Assembly (NCBI GenBank): GCA_963823675.1
Contig: CAWGMT010000012.1
Span: 1,922,001-1,986,000 of the forward strand
Length of the DNA stretch: 64,000 nucleotides
DNA from: CAWGMT01 sp963823675
GTDB taxonomy: Bacteria > Planctomycetota > Planctomycetia > Isosphaerales > Isosphaeraceae
Direction: 5' to 3'
Below the pieces are notes generated by a model. That model saw only the letters and a list, made by a program, of their open reading frames with translations. It was not told the origin of the DNA and did no database searches. The translations under genes and the position numbers were made by a program. Of the stretch, positions 37,122-48,612 are shown piece after piece (positions within the stretch are counted from its first letter, which is position 1; the number at the start of each line of letters is the position of its first letter).

Positions 37122-38498
37122 ATGACCGAGCCGACCCCCAATGCTTCGCGGCGAGATTTTCTGATGACGACCGGCAGTATAGCCACGGCTTCGGCGCTTG
37201 CCGGGGTGGCCATTCCTTCGGTGCACGCAGCCGAAGACAACACGATCCGGGTCGCTCTGGTCGGTTGCGGCGGCCGAGGCACGGGGGCCGCCGGCAACGC
37301 ACTTTCGACCAAGGAGGGCCCGATCAAGCTGGTCGCCATGGCCGACGTCTTCAAGGATCGGCTCGACGATAGCTACACGCAGCTCAAGGAAGAGCACAAG
37401 GACAAGATCGACGTCAGTCCTGACCGGAAGTTCATCGGTTTCGATGCCTACAAGAAGGCCATCGATTGCCTCAAAGCCGGAGACGTGGTCATTCTCACGA
37501 CCCCGCCGGCTTTTCGCTGGGTGCATTTTACGCACGCGATCGAGAAAGGCATCAATACCTTCATGGAGAAGCCGGTGACGGTGGACGGCCCCACGACGCG
37601 CCGGATGCTGGCCTTGGGCGAAGCGGCCAAGGCCAAAAACCTCAAGGTTGGCGTCGGCCTCATGTGCCGCCATTGCGACGCACGCGCGGAGCTGTACAGC
37701 CGGATCAAGGACGGGGAGATCGGCGACATCGTCTTGCTGCGAGCGTACCGCCAGACGGGGCCGGTCGGCTCGGCGTTGACGCCTCCCAAGCCCGCCGGCA
37801 TCAGCGAGCTCATGTACCAGATCCGGAAATTCCACGGCTTCCTCTGGGCGAGCGGCGGCTGTTTCAGCGACTTCTTGATCCACAACATCGACGAATGCTG
37901 CTGGATGAAGGACGCCTGGCCGGTGATGGCGCAAGGAACGGGGGCCCGGTGCTATCGCGGCGATTGCATCGACCAGAACTTCGACACGTATTCCGTCGAA
38001 TATACCTTCGGCGACGGCGCCAAGCTCATGCTCGAAGGCCGGAACATCGACGGCTGCCACCAGGAATTCGCCAGCTACGCCCACGGGACCAAGGGCATGG
38101 CGGTGATTTCCTCGAATTCGCACAGCCCGGCGCACTGCCGGATCTACAAGGGGCAAAAAATGAGCCGCGACAACCTGGTGTGGGCGTATCCTCAGCCCGA
38201 GCCCAACCCCTATCAGGTCGAGTGGGACCGGCTTGTGCACGCGATCCGCAAGGACAAGCTCCACAACGAGGTCAAGCGCGGCTGCGAAGCCAGTCTCGTA
38301 ACCTCGATGGGCCGCATGTCCGCCCATACCGGTCAGGTCATTACGTTCGACGACATCCTCAACTGCAAGGTCGAATTTGCACCGGAGGTGGACAAGCTGA
38401 CCCTGGCCAGTGCCGCGCCCTTGCGCGTCGACGAAAAAACGAAGCACTATCCGATCCCGCAGCCGGGAATTGTCAAGGACCGCGAGTATCTCGTCTAA
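37122..38498 (+). CDS. Tat-exported Gfo/Idh/MocA-family oxidoreductase
   Basis: A 458-residue protein from ATG 37122, with AGGAG upstream. The N-terminus has a twin-arginine signal (SRRDFLMTTGSIATASALAG, then VHA). The Rossmann domain follows with VALVGCGGRGTGA, and EKPVTVD is the family's conserved lysine motif. The C-terminal domain has the long insert typical of planctomycete exported members (GGCFSDFLIHNIDECCWMKD). By family it is an NAD(P)-dependent sugar or inositol oxidoreductase acting outside the cytoplasm; substrate unknown. Its TAA abuts the ATG of the next gene, so the two are coupled. Confidence 0.92.
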   Translation: MTEPTPNASRRDFLMTTGSIATASALAGVAIPSVHAAEDNTIRVALVGCGGRGTGAAGNALSTKEGPIKLVAMADVFKDRLDDSYTQLKEEHKDKIDVSPDRKFIGFDAYKKAIDCLKAGDVVILTTPPAFRWVHFTHAIEKGINTFMEKPVTVDGPTTRRMLALGEAAKAKNLKVGVGLMCRHCDARAELYSRIKDGEIGDIVLLRAYRQTGPVGSALTPPKPAGISELMYQIRKFHGFLWASGGCFSDFLIHNIDECCWMKDAWPVMAQGTGARCYRGDCIDQNFDTYSVEYTFGDGAKLMLEGRNIDGCHQEFASYAHGTKGMAVISSNSHSPAHCRIYKGQKMSRDNLVWAYPQPEPNPYQVEWDRLVHAIRKDKLHNEVKRGCEASLVTSMGRMSAHTGQVITFDDILNCKVEFAPEVDKLTLASAAPLRVDEKTKHYPIPQPGIVKDREYLV

Positions 38499-39743
38499 AT
38501 GAGCACTCCCGCCGCACCTTCGACCTCGGCCCGAATCCTCTCGATGGATCAGTTCCGCGGCTACACGGTCGCCGGGATGTTCCTGGTCAACTTTGTCGGC
38601 GGGCTGATCGCGTTTCCAGAAGTTCTCAAGCACCACAACCACCGCCCGTATTTCAGCTACGCCGATACGATCATGCCCAGCTTCATGTTCGCGGCTGGGT
38701 TTTCCTACCGCCTTACGGCCCTGCGCCGTCTGGCCAAGGGCGATCGGGCCAAGGCATACGGCCACTACATCGTCCGCAGCCTGGCGCTGGTTCTGGTCTC
38801 GCTGGCGATGTATGCAGCGGAGGACCTCAAGATCGACAAGAAGTGGTCGCAGATGACTCCCGAGGTCGTTCGGGAATTCGTCGCCATGCTCTTCAAGGCC
38901 AATCTCTGGGAGGTCCTGGCGATCATCGGAGTGACCCAGATCCTGATTCTGCCGGTGATCGCAGCCAGTTTGCGAGTCCGGACATTCGCCTGGATCACGC
39001 TGGCGGCCCTCCACCTGGCCATCTCGTACTGGTTCAACTTCTTCTTCGTGTATGGCAAGCCGAACTGGATGGACGATCTCTGGGGCCTGACCGAGAAGTC
39101 GGCATGGGACGGCGGTTTCTTCGGTCCGATTGGCTGGGCGATCCCCATGCTGTTCGGGACGATCGCCTACGACATCGTCGCCAATCGCTCTTCCTGGAGC
39201 GCGGCCGCACGCTTGATCGGCGCCGGGCTTGCTCTCATGGCAGTCGGCTACGCGCTCAACTGCCTGAGCACGCTGTACGACACGGACAAGGCAACAGTGC
39301 CTGTGATCGGTGACGTGGCGACGTCGCCGGTCGTGCCGCCGCTCGCGAATGCCTCGGGCCGATCGCTGGAATCGCTGCTGGCGCCCCCGCCCTTTGTCAT
39401 GCCGCCGCCGACCTCGATCCGTCCCCACAATTACTGGACGATGAACAAGAAGGTCGTGAGCCTCCCCTTCACCCTGTTTTCCTCGGGGTTCGCTCTGGCA
39501 CTCTACGCCCTCCTGGTGCCCCTCTGCGACATCGGCAGGCTGCAAGTCGGCTTCTTCCGGACTTTCGGCCAGAACCCGCTGGCGGCCTACATCATTCACC
39601 ACGCAGTCGAAGGCGCCACGCTGGCCGTCGTTCCCAAAGATTCGCCGCTGTGGTATGGCTTGACGGGCGTCGCCGTGTTCTTCGCCGTCACTTACGTCTT
39701 CGTACGCTACCTGGAGAGGCACGGTTATTACTTGAGGCTCTGA
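38499..39743 (+). CDS. DUF5009 / HGSNAT-like membrane acyltransferase
   Basis: A 414-residue multi-pass membrane protein starting directly after the oxidoreductase stop. The motif SMDQFRGYTVAGMFLVNFVGG is the first helix of the heparan-alpha-glucosaminide N-acetyltransferase-like (COG4299) family, and YADTIMPSFMFAAGFSYRL the second. About nine or ten helices are visible, ending with QNPLAAYIIHHAVEGATLA. Such proteins acylate sugars across membranes. Coupling to an exported oxidoreductase suggests a shared sugar-modification task (inference). Confidence 0.88.
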   Translation: MSTPAAPSTSARILSMDQFRGYTVAGMFLVNFVGGLIAFPEVLKHHNHRPYFSYADTIMPSFMFAAGFSYRLTALRRLAKGDRAKAYGHYIVRSLALVLVSLAMYAAEDLKIDKKWSQMTPEVVREFVAMLFKANLWEVLAIIGVTQILILPVIAASLRVRTFAWITLAALHLAISYWFNFFFVYGKPNWMDDLWGLTEKSAWDGGFFGPIGWAIPMLFGTIAYDIVANRSSWSAAARLIGAGLALMAVGYALNCLSTLYDTDKATVPVIGDVATSPVVPPLANASGRSLESLLAPPPFVMPPPTSIRPHNYWTMNKKVVSLPFTLFSSGFALALYALLVPLCDIGRLQVGFFRTFGQNPLAAYIIHHAVEGATLAVVPKDSPLWYGLTGVAVFFAVTYVFVRYLERHGYYLRL

Positions 39744-39837
39744 CCGTGCGAATCCGGATCGCCCGCCACCTTTTTGGTGGCGCGGTCAATATTCGATTGG
39801 CGGGTTCGCGGGCGTGCGCCCACTGCGCGAGACAGAG

Positions 39838-40035
39838 CAAGAGCAGGATTGAGATTAAGATTAGGATTAAGATTAAGAACAGGAATAAGACCAGGAATAG
39901 GAGCAATGCTCAATGCGCCGGCTCACGGTTAGGTGCTCGTGATCGAACCAGCATTCCCGAGGCACGTGGATCGGGTCCCCATCATAATCATAATCTTAAT
40001 CCTGCTCTTAATCCTCTTCCTGATTGTAATCCAAG
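39838..40035. repeat. hexamer microsatellites, two inverted blocks
   Basis: 39838-39910 contains GATTAAGATTAGGATTAAG-type repeats, inverted relative to 36815-36870. 39979-40035 repeats the opposite orientation (AATCATAATCTTAATCCTG). The second block is read as the C-terminal tail (KRIKSRIKIMIMMG) of the adjacent CRTAC1 gene, so the repeat has grown into a coding end. Confidence 0.8.
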
Positions 40036-42927
40036 GTTGACGGGACAGCAGCCGCTCCACGAAAGGTTCGCGGCTCGAGCGCCTGCGCCCCTCGCGGGCC
40101 CGATAGACGCGGTCCGCTCTTACACCGGCATGTCGGTCAGTCTGTCCCGACGGCCAGCGGATCTCGATCGATAGGGCGCCGGCGGCGTCGCCGAGCCCGA
40201 AATGCAGCCGCGGGTCACTGGCCGACTGATAGCTGCCGCCACCGAAACGCTCCGCGACCAAGCGCCGGCTGCCTGCAATAACTGTGACCCGAGCGCCGAC
40301 CGCGTCGCGGTTCGATCGGATTCCCTCGAGAGCGAGCGTGAGGAAGTGGCCCGGCTTTGCCGTGATGTTGTGCAGATAGACGAGCGGCTCGTTCTGGGCC
40401 AGCACGACCGCATCGATCCGACCATCGTTATCGAGGTCGCCGACCGCCAGGCCCCGGCCGAGGTGCAGGGGGCGAAACGGCTCGCCCGCTCGCTCCGAGA
40501 CGTCGCTCAATCGTCCCGTGGATGTGCCGGCCAGGAGCGCAAGCGGCATCGCAAACGGGATCCGCGGCCGGCCGTCGAAGATGTGTCCGTTCGCCGTCAA
40601 ATCGTCGAGCCGGCCGTCGTTGTTGGCATCCAGGAAGGCATGACCAAACCCCAGGAGCGGACGGGTCGGCCCCAGCATGCCGATCTGAGCGGTCTGGTCG
40701 GCGAAAAACCCTGCGCCAAGGTTCCGGAAAAACGTCGTTGACTCGCCATAAAAGTTGGTCACGGCCAGGTCGATCAAGCCGTCGCCATCCAGGTCGCCGC
40801 AAGCAACGCCCATCCCCGACTTGTACAGGCCGTCGGCACTGGCAGCCACACCAGAGAGGTGGCCCGTCTCCTCGAAGCGGAAACCTCCTCGATTGAGAAA
40901 AAGGTAGTTGGCCGTCATGTCATTGGCGACGAAGAGGTCGATCGTGTCGTCGTCGTCGAGATGGGCTGCGACGACTCCCAGGCCGCGCCCATTGGGATCG
41001 CGAAAACCGGCCTGGGCCGTCACATCACGGAACGTCCCACCATCGTTGCGAAAAGTGTGGTCGGGAAGCGATGGGTAGTCAAGCGGCATGCATTCCGAAT
41101 CGCCCTGCGAGCCGCGACGATGACACCGCCTGGGATTCTTGGGGTCGTAAACGAAGTAATGGCAGACGTAGAGATCAAGGTCGCCATCGCCGTCGAGATC
41201 GGCGAAGGCCGCCGACGTCGGCCAGTCGCGATCGCCGCCGAAGCCCGCCTTGTCGGTGACATCCTCGAAGCGGCCGTCGCCCCGGTTGCGGTAGAGGGCG
41301 TAGGAACGCCAGCGGGTCACGAAGAGGTCGGGCCAGCCGTCGTTGTCGAAGTCGCCAGCGGTCACGCCGTTGCCATAACCGCGCCCGAGACCGGCGATGC
41401 CGGCGCGGTCGGTGACGTCTTCGAACGTGCCGTCGCCCTTGTTCCGAAACAGGCGGTCGCCCTCATAGGCAGCGGACTTGGCCGGAGGAAATCCGCCTGC
41501 TTGAACCACGTAGACATCAAGCCAGCCGTCGCGGTCGTAGTCGAAGAGCGCGACCCCGCCGCACATCAATTCCGGAGGTGGAAACGGCGTGCGGGTATGC
41601 CCGTTGTCGTGGAAGAACCGGAGCCCCGACGCTTGAGCATCGTCACGGAAAAGCGGCGTGATTGCGACCTCGCCGGCCGACGAGCGCTCTCTTTGATTGG
41701 TAGTATCCGCGGGCAGGTCCCTTACCAACGAGGCGAGCGTCTCGTTCGAAGGGCGAAGGCGGTCCTCTAGCTCCTGGGGAGACCAGAGGGGCTCACTACC
41801 GGCGCGGCCTTCCTGGATCAACGACCAGCCGCGGGCCTCGATGCGCCGGCCGAGCTGCTCGGCGACGCAGCGGAGCTCATCGATATGACTGCTCGCGTCG
41901 TCGGACATGATCAGCTCGGCGTAGTGCTCGCGCAGGATCGTCGCCTCGGTTTGCTTCTTGCGAAATGATTCCCCGAGAGCGCGATGCCCGGCCTCCACCT
42001 CGATCTCCGCCAGACGTGCCCATGCGTTGGCGTTGCCGGGTTCTATGTCGACGAGAGCCTGAAGCGCCAGACGCTCTCTTTCCCGATCCGCGCCGAAGGA
42101 GGCCAGCCAGGCGCGCAGCCGATGGACCTGAAAAGGCAAGAACCACCGCGAGTTGACCCGCGCAACTGCTTGCCGCGCACGGCCGGCGTCGCGGGTCGCG
42201 ACCGCGAGCGCCAGCCGGGCCAGCCAGACCGGCTGGTCATCGGGCCGGCGTCGAGGCAGGCGTCGAGCCGCCGGGCTGCTTCGCCGAACTGTCCCGTCCA
42301 GATGGCCAGGTTGGCTTTGCCGAGCCAGACCCGATCGTCCTCTTGATCGGCCGCAGCGAGCGAGCTCTTGACATAGTCGAGGGGAAACGCGGCGTCTTCC
42401 AGCAAGAAGAGGCGTCGGAGCACGGACGCCGGGTCGGGCGATCCGGACCATGAATCGACGATCAACTCGCGCGCCTCCTGCACCCGCCCTTCGAGCCGCA
42501 AGAGATGCTCGCGCGTTTGCCTGACTTGTAACGCATCCGGCCCGTGGGGGCCGGCCAATGAGGTCAGGAGCGCTTCGGCCGGCGCGAGACGGCCGGCATT
42601 CGCCAGGATCCGGACACGTCCCAAAACGGCCTTGGCGGCGAACGGTGAATCGAGCGCGACCCGAGACCACGCTCTCTCGGCGGCTTGCTCGTGCCCCAGC
42701 GCCTCCTCACAGGCTCCGAGCAGAAAGGCGGCCTCGCCCCAGGCTGGCCGGCGAGGCGCAAGATCGGCGAGGCGCTGCCGCGCCGAATGGTACAGGCGGA
42801 CCCCCATCTCGCCTCTGGCCTGGTCCAGCTCGCGCTCGCAACGCCGCGTTTCGGCCCAGCTCAATCCCCCCCACACGGCTGCGATCAGAACCAGGCTCAG
42901 GACCATCCAGAGCCATTTCCAGCGCAT
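39929..42927 (-). CDS. TPR-CRTAC1 (FG-GAP/ASPIC-UnbV) protein 1 (one frameshift)
   Basis: Start MRWKWLWMVLSLVLIAAVWG at 42927 behind GGGAG. One N-terminal membrane helix is followed by TPR-like units (YHSARQRLADLAPRRPAWGEAAFLLGACEEALG). A frame change near 42235 joins this to LARLALAVATRDAGRARQAV and further TPRs. The second half is an FG-GAP/VCBS propeller with calcium-type loops (DYDRDGWLDVY, DFDNDGWPDLF, DLDGDGDLDLY), then an ASPIC/UnbV tail (FGGGSYQSASDPRLHFGLG). Total about 1,000 residues. Exported and membrane-anchored; function unknown. The last 30 codons are hexamer-repeat sequence. Confidence 0.85.
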
Positions 42928-43026
42928 GCGCTCGCTCCCAGTCGAGAAGCTTCGATGAAGTCGGACGCACGATCCGAGCAAGAGTGCTTCAATCGATCAG
43001 CTTATCGCAGGAGTCGTTTCGGAAGA

Positions 43027-43214
43027 AGACCATCACGCGGAGCGTGATGACTACTTCAAAACAAGACCATCACGCGGAGCGTGATGACTACTTCAAAACA
43101 AGACCATCACGCGGAGCGTGATGACTACTTCAAATACAAGAGCATCACGCGGAGCGTGATGACTACTTCAAATACAAGACCATCACGCGGAGCGTGATGA
43201 GTACTTCAGACACA
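43027..43214. repeat. five 37-38 bp tandem repeats, each a hairpin
   Basis: Units start at 43027, 43064, 43101, 43139 and 43177 and read AGACCATCACGCGGAGCGTG and onward to CTACTTCAAA. CATCACGC pairs with GCGTGATG around a GGA loop in each. The block lies between the divergent starts of TPR-CRTAC1 genes 1 and 2, so it may influence both promoters. There are no unique spacers. Confidence 0.95.
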
Positions 43215-43291
43215 TTGACCGCATGGGAGCCCCGTCGCTAGCCTGAACTTATTCAGCTTGGCCCATTAGTAATGAACGAAAGGCTCGGCGA

Positions 43292-46242
43292 GTGCGCTCG
43301 AGGCGGGCGGTTTTCCTTTTCATCGCGTGCGTCATCGCCGGGGCGGTGATCTGGGGGCGCGTTCGCGCGCTGGTGGAAGGGCGGTATCAAGCCGATCTCG
43401 CATCGGCCGTTGAGGACATGAAGGCGGGCCGGTACGCCAAGGCGCGGAGCCGTCTGACCGATCTCGTCGCGCGGCGGCCGGCGTGGGGTGAGGCGACGTA
43501 CCAGCTCGGAGTCTGCGAACAGGCGCGAGGCCGGCCCGAGGCCGCGCTCGCAGCCTTCGCGCGCGTGCCGCGCAACTCGGAACAGGCCGGGTGGAGCGAC
43601 GTCCGAAGCTCGCGGCTGGAGATGGATCGCGGCCGGTTCGCGCGTTGCGAAGAACTGCTTTTGCTCGCGGCCGCCACGGCGGGCTCTCATGTCGCCGACG
43701 CGCGGTGGGGACTGGTACTCCTCCTGCGGATCGAAGGACGGTTCGACGAAGCACGCCGCTGGCTCGAGGACGGCTTCGATCAGATGTCGTCGCCAGTCGT
43801 GACCCTGCGCCGGCTGTACAAGCTCGATATCGACCCGTTTCCGATTGAAGGCGTGCGCAGAGCTCTCGAGCGGGCGGGAAAACAGGCACCCGACGATGAC
43901 CGCGTCTGGCTCGGGAGGGCCCATCTGGCCATGCGGATCGGCGATTTCGCCGAGGCCGCGCGCTGGCTCGACCGCTGCCTGGCCCGCCGGCCGGAAGATC
44001 CCGCGGTCTGGCGGATGAAGCTCGAAACCGCCCTGGCCAGTGATCAGCCCCAGGAGGTTCGACGGGCGCTGCCTCACTTGCCCGTCTCCCTCGAGCCCGA
44101 GAACCGGGCCGCAACGTTGCGGGCGTGGCTGGCCGAGCGCCAGGGAGATCTCGAGGCGCAGCGCCAGGCTTTCAAGCAACAAATCGAGCTGAATCCGGCC
44201 GACGCTCAAGCGCTCGATCGCCTCGCCAGCCTGGAGTCTCAGGCCGGGCACGCCAGTGAAGCGGCCAGGATCCGAGGTTCCATCCGGACGATCGACCAGG
44301 ACCGAAAGAAGTACATCGCCCTCCTGGCCTCCGCCTCGCCCGAATCCCGCGCGACGGAACTCGCCCGGCTCGCCCTGCGCATCGGCCGACGGTTCGACGC
44401 CGCTCGCTGGGCGGCCCTGGGTGCGATGCGCGAACCGCACGGCCGACCGGGCAAGCAGTCCCGGCGCGTCGAAACCACGCCGCGCTCTCCAGCGCCGTCG
44501 GAGGGCTCCCGGCACGCCTCGCTCGCCGATGTGCTTCCTGAGTTTTTCAAGAACCCGGCCGGGATTTCCCAGCTTCCCGTGAATACGGGCGGACCGGCGC
44601 GAGTCATTCCTCGCTTCACCGACGACGCCCAGACCGCCGGGCTCACTTTTATCCAGGAAAATGGCGGCACATCCGGCCGGCTCATCCCGCCGGTCACCGC
44701 CAGCGGCGGCGTCGGCCTGATCGATATCGACAACGACGGCTGGCTCGACGTTTATTGCGTACAGGGCGGCCCGTTTCCACCCGACGTCAAGTCGCTCCGA
44801 TCGGGGGATCGCCTGTTCCGCAACCGGGGCGATGGGAGCTTCGAAGACGTCACCGCGACTTCGCGCATCGGATCGATGACCGGCGGGTACGGCCATGGAG
44901 TCGCGGTGGGAGATTACGACAACGACGGCCATGCCGACCTCTTCGTCACGCGCTGGCGCGCTTACGCCCTTCTTCACAACCGGGGAGATGGAACCTTCGA
45001 GGACGCCACCCTGGCGGCCGGTCTGGCAGGCGATCGCGACTGGCCCACGTCGGCGGCCTTCGCTGACCTCGACGGCGATGGCGATCTCGACCTCTACGTA
45101 TGCCACTACCTGAAGTGGGATGAGCACGATGACGCGCACGTGCTCCGACCCCAATGATCCCACGAAATACCGCTGCTTGCCGCTCGACTTCGAATCGCTT
45201 CCCGACCACGTCTTCCGCAACGACGGCGGCCGGTTCATCGACGTGACCAGAGAGGCTGGAATTGCCGACGCCAACGGGAGAGGCCTGGGCGTTCTGGCCG
45301 CCGACCTCGACGAAGATGGGCGAATTGACCTCTTCGTCGCCAACGACATGTCGGCCAACTACCTGTACCACAACCTCGGGGGGTTTCGCTTCGAGGAAAT
45401 CGGGATCACGTCGGGAATCGCCGGCAACGCGTCGGGCACTTACCAGGCGGGCATGGGCGTGGCCTGCGGCGACCTGGACGGCGATGGGCGGCTCGACCTG
45501 GCTGTCACCAACTTCTACAACGAGTTCGACCACGTTTTTCCGCAACCTGGGTCAAGGAGTTTTCGCCGACCACACATCGGCCGTCGGCCTGGCCGTACCG
45601 ACGCGCTATATGCTCGGCTTCGGGATCGCCTTTTTCGACGCCAATAACGACGGCCGGCTCGACCTGATCACCGCCAACGGCCACGTGCACGACGGGCGGC
45701 CTCAGTTCCCCTGGCAGATGCCGGTCCAGCTTTTCCTGGGAGACGCACGCAGCAAGCTCACCGATGTCACGAAATGGTCGGGCCCTCCATTTCAAGTGCC
45801 GCGGATGGGACGCGGCCTCGCGATCGGCGATCTCGACAACGACGGGAGGCTTGACGTGCTGGTCATTTCGCAGAATGAACCGATGGCCTACTTCCATAAC
45901 GACACCGACGGCGGACATCACCTCACATTGCATCTCGAAGGCACGGCCTCGAACCGCGGCGCGGTGGGAGCCGTCGTATCACTCAAATCCGGAACGCGGG
46001 TGCAGGTCGCCCCGCGTCTGGGAGGAGGCAGCTACCAATCGGCGAGCGACCCCAGGATCAGTTTTGGTCTGGGAGAGTCTCGACAGATTGATTGGGTCAA
46101 CATACGCTGGCCGTCCGGCCGCCATGAGCGATTCGACAACCTCGAGGCCGACAACGGCTACCGGCTTCGCGAGGGAGATGCAACAGCTCGCCCTCTGTCG
46201 GGATGGAATTCCGGCACAGCGCCCAAGGCGACGAAGCAATAA
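43292..46242 (+). CDS. TPR-CRTAC1 protein 2 (two frameshifts)
   Basis: Starts at GTG 43292 with AAAGG upstream. An N-terminal helix (AVFLFIACVIAGAVIWG) is followed by TPRs (YAKARSRLTDLVARRPAWGEATYQLGVCEQARG). The propeller has DIDNDGWLDVYCVQGG, DYDNDGHADLF and DLDGDGDLDLYVCHY. Frame changes fall near 45125 and 45535. At 45535, removing one T from CGTTTTTCC restores HVFRNLG, matching the paralogue. The ASPIC/UnbV end is LGGGSYQSASDPRISFGLG. Same architecture as the gene at 39929 and the one at 50055. About 983 residues. Confidence 0.87.
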
Positions 46243-46299
46243 CCAGACGTTGCAGTGCGGAGCTGCTGTCGGCGGGGGCTCCGTCCCCCGATCTTCTCG

Positions 46300-48223
46300 T
46301 TATCTGATGCGCCCAGCCCCTCGCTCCGGACGAACCCGGATGTAGTGGTCGGTGAACGTCGCGTGGATCGGCTTACTTTGAAATGGCGGCATGTGGCACT
46401 CGACGCATCCTTGCGAGGGGTTGATCGGGCAGACTCGCCCGCGCCCGGATTGTTCGGGCTCCGTACGCGCCTATCGGTCCAGGCGATGGCCTGGCGACCT
46501 TGGTCCCACCGGGCGCTCCACCCGAGCGGTCAGCGGCATGACAGCTCAGGCATCGCTCGGTGTAGTGGGCCTCCGTCCGGTCGGAATCGTGATGAGGGTC
46601 GTGGCAGGTCATGCAGTCGAAGGTGCCGCCGCTCTCGGTGTAGCAACGGCTCCAGGCAAGCGCAGTGCCTTGAAATCGGATCCAGAAGGGATCGGTGCGC
46701 GGCAGCGACAGCTCCTGGTGAAAGCTGTGGCACTGGCCGCAAACGCGGAGGCGGCCTTCGGCCGTGGCTTCTGTCGCGTTGGCAATCGCCAGATCGGGAA
46801 ACTTGGCGGCGACCGCCAGCAGGTGGTTGCCGCCAGGCCCATGACAGCGCTCGCAGCCGATCGCCCGGTCGTTCGACACGGGCCCAGACTGATCGATGAC
46901 GGCCTTGGGATCGGTGGCGTGGCAGAACAGGCATTTCTGAATTCCATCGACGACGTCGAGTGCTTTCCCCAGGAAGTCGTTCCCACCGCTGGCGTCGGCG
47001 GTATGGCCCGTTGTCCGCACCCAACCCGCATCACGCCCCGTGTTAAAATAGGAAAGGCGCAAAATATAAGGGTGCCCTCCGTTGTCTTGCCCGACGAGCG
47101 AGAGATAGCGATCGCGCGAGCCGAACGCGTAGGCGACGATCGCGGTTTGAACGCGATCGTATTCGCGGGACTCAAATTGGACGCGCCCCTTTTCACGGTG
47201 AAAGGCGTGGGTCACGTTCGGTAGATCGGGGTCGGGAATGGGGTGATCGGGGTAGGGAAGCGTCGAGAGCGCATCGCCTCGAATCAAGGTCCTGGAATGC
47301 CGGCTTGATCGGGCTAGGTGAGCGATGTTGGAATGACACGGAATGCAACGGGACTCGCCGACGAAGGGGCTGGGGTCCGCTTCGAGCGGGTGCTGGCTGC
47401 GATAGGTCCCGGCCGCCTTGAGGGCTGTGGCTGCCTCGCCAAGATTGCCTCGTTGCAGGGCCGCGCGGCTCTTGAGCCATGAGGCTTCGGGGTCGGGGCC
47501 TGGATCGAGGATCGCCATCAGGAGGACACTCGCCTCGTCGGGGCGTCCGGTCTCGAGGAGTTTTCGGGCCAGCAGCCTGCGATATCTGGCCAGGGCGATA
47601 GGGTCCAGCGACCGGGCCTCGGGCCGAGCTAAGGCGCGGTGTAAAACGGTCACTGCCGCGGCGGGATCGGTAAGCTCGGAGAGTAAAGCACCCCAGTCGA
47701 GCTCACCGCGCAGCTCCCAGCCCGGTTGGCGTGCGAGGCGCTCGGCGAATTGCGTTGCTTCGGCCAGGCGGTTCTGATCGGTCGAGCTGATGACGAGCTG
47801 TTCGAGAGTTTCGGCGTGGGCGGGATTCAAAGCCAGGGTTTTGAGCCAGACTTGCCGGGCGCGTTCCTTCTGGCCGGTGCGGTGAAGCCCCATCCCGAGC
47901 AAGAAGCGGTCTTCCGGCTGGAGCGCGTCCGAGCCCAGCCGCGCGAAGAGGGCATTGGCGAAGCCGTCGCGCCCGAGGCGGGCCGTCGCCCGCGCCAGGA
48001 GCCGCACAGCTTCGAGGTCGTGGGGATCTGTCTTGAGCTTCCGTCGCGCGAGCGCTTCGGCCCGGCTAAAGTCACCGCGCGAATAGGCCGAGCGGCCCTG
48101 CTCCAGCAGTTCCGAGCGGCCGCGCAGCCACGGCCATGCCAAGCCCAGTGCCGCTGCGATCGAGGCCGACGCGAGCAACGTAAGTGCCAACCACGTGCGC
48201 ACACGTGGCGCATCGGAAAGCAT
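46300..48223 (-). CDS. TPR multiheme cytochrome c (one frameshift near C-terminus)
   Basis: Start at 48223 after GGAGAG. One N-terminal helix, then TPR units (FSRAEALARRKLKTDPHDLEAVRLLARATARLG and similar). The second half carries six CxxCH heme motifs: CIPCH, CLFCH, CERCH, CGQCH, CMTCH and CLSCH. Near 46470 the frame changes; the continuing frame adds a seventh, GCVECHMPPFQSKPIHATF, and ends at 46300. The heme part resembles octaheme/c554-type electron-transfer proteins. It is convergent with TPR-CRTAC1 gene 2. The TPR half is like those of the CRTAC1 paralogues, which suggests a shared exported complex (inference). Confidence 0.85.
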
Positions 48224-48612
48224 GCGCGCTTCTCTCCTCTTCCGCCGACGATCGCATCAAATCCATCGTGGATGCGTCACGGAAGGATTGTCAAGCCGTA
48301 CCTTTCATGAGCTGAGCCTTTTCCGTGGCAACTGGCCGGTTGGGCTCGAAGAAGGACTCGAGGATTTCCTCCGACTCAGGCGATCGAGTCGTGAATGTTT
48401 GAAGGATTTCGTAGTGCAAGGGTAGGGAGCCACTTGACAGGCTCGGGCCTGAAGGCGAGAATTCGAGTCACTTTAACCTCCTCTAAATATCCTGCGTATT
48501 CTACGTTTGTTGATATCACGAGTTCAACCTGCCGGCGAGCGATTTCGCGGTGTGGCTGGTGTGCTTGGCGAAGAGTGCGGTTGGCAAGATGGGGATGGAG
48601 AGTCAATAGTCG
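48224..48612. other. divergent intergenic region
   Basis: About 390 bp between the cytochrome and lipoprotein genes. No recognisable gene or strong hairpin. The AT-rich patch at 48475-48515 is the most promoter-like part. Confidence 0.35.

Noticed and set aside
36861..39722. 953-codon open frame on the minus strand
   Set aside because: It is the antisense of two clear genes (oxidoreductase and DUF5009) and its translation is low-complexity Arg/His/Asp-rich sequence typical of GC-rich shadow frames.
43027..43214. Possible CRISPR array
   Set aside because: The repeats are head-to-tail with no unique spacers, and no cas genes are present.
43253..45358. 701-codon minus-strand open frame
   Set aside because: Antisense of TPR-CRTAC1 gene 2, whose motifs are unambiguous.
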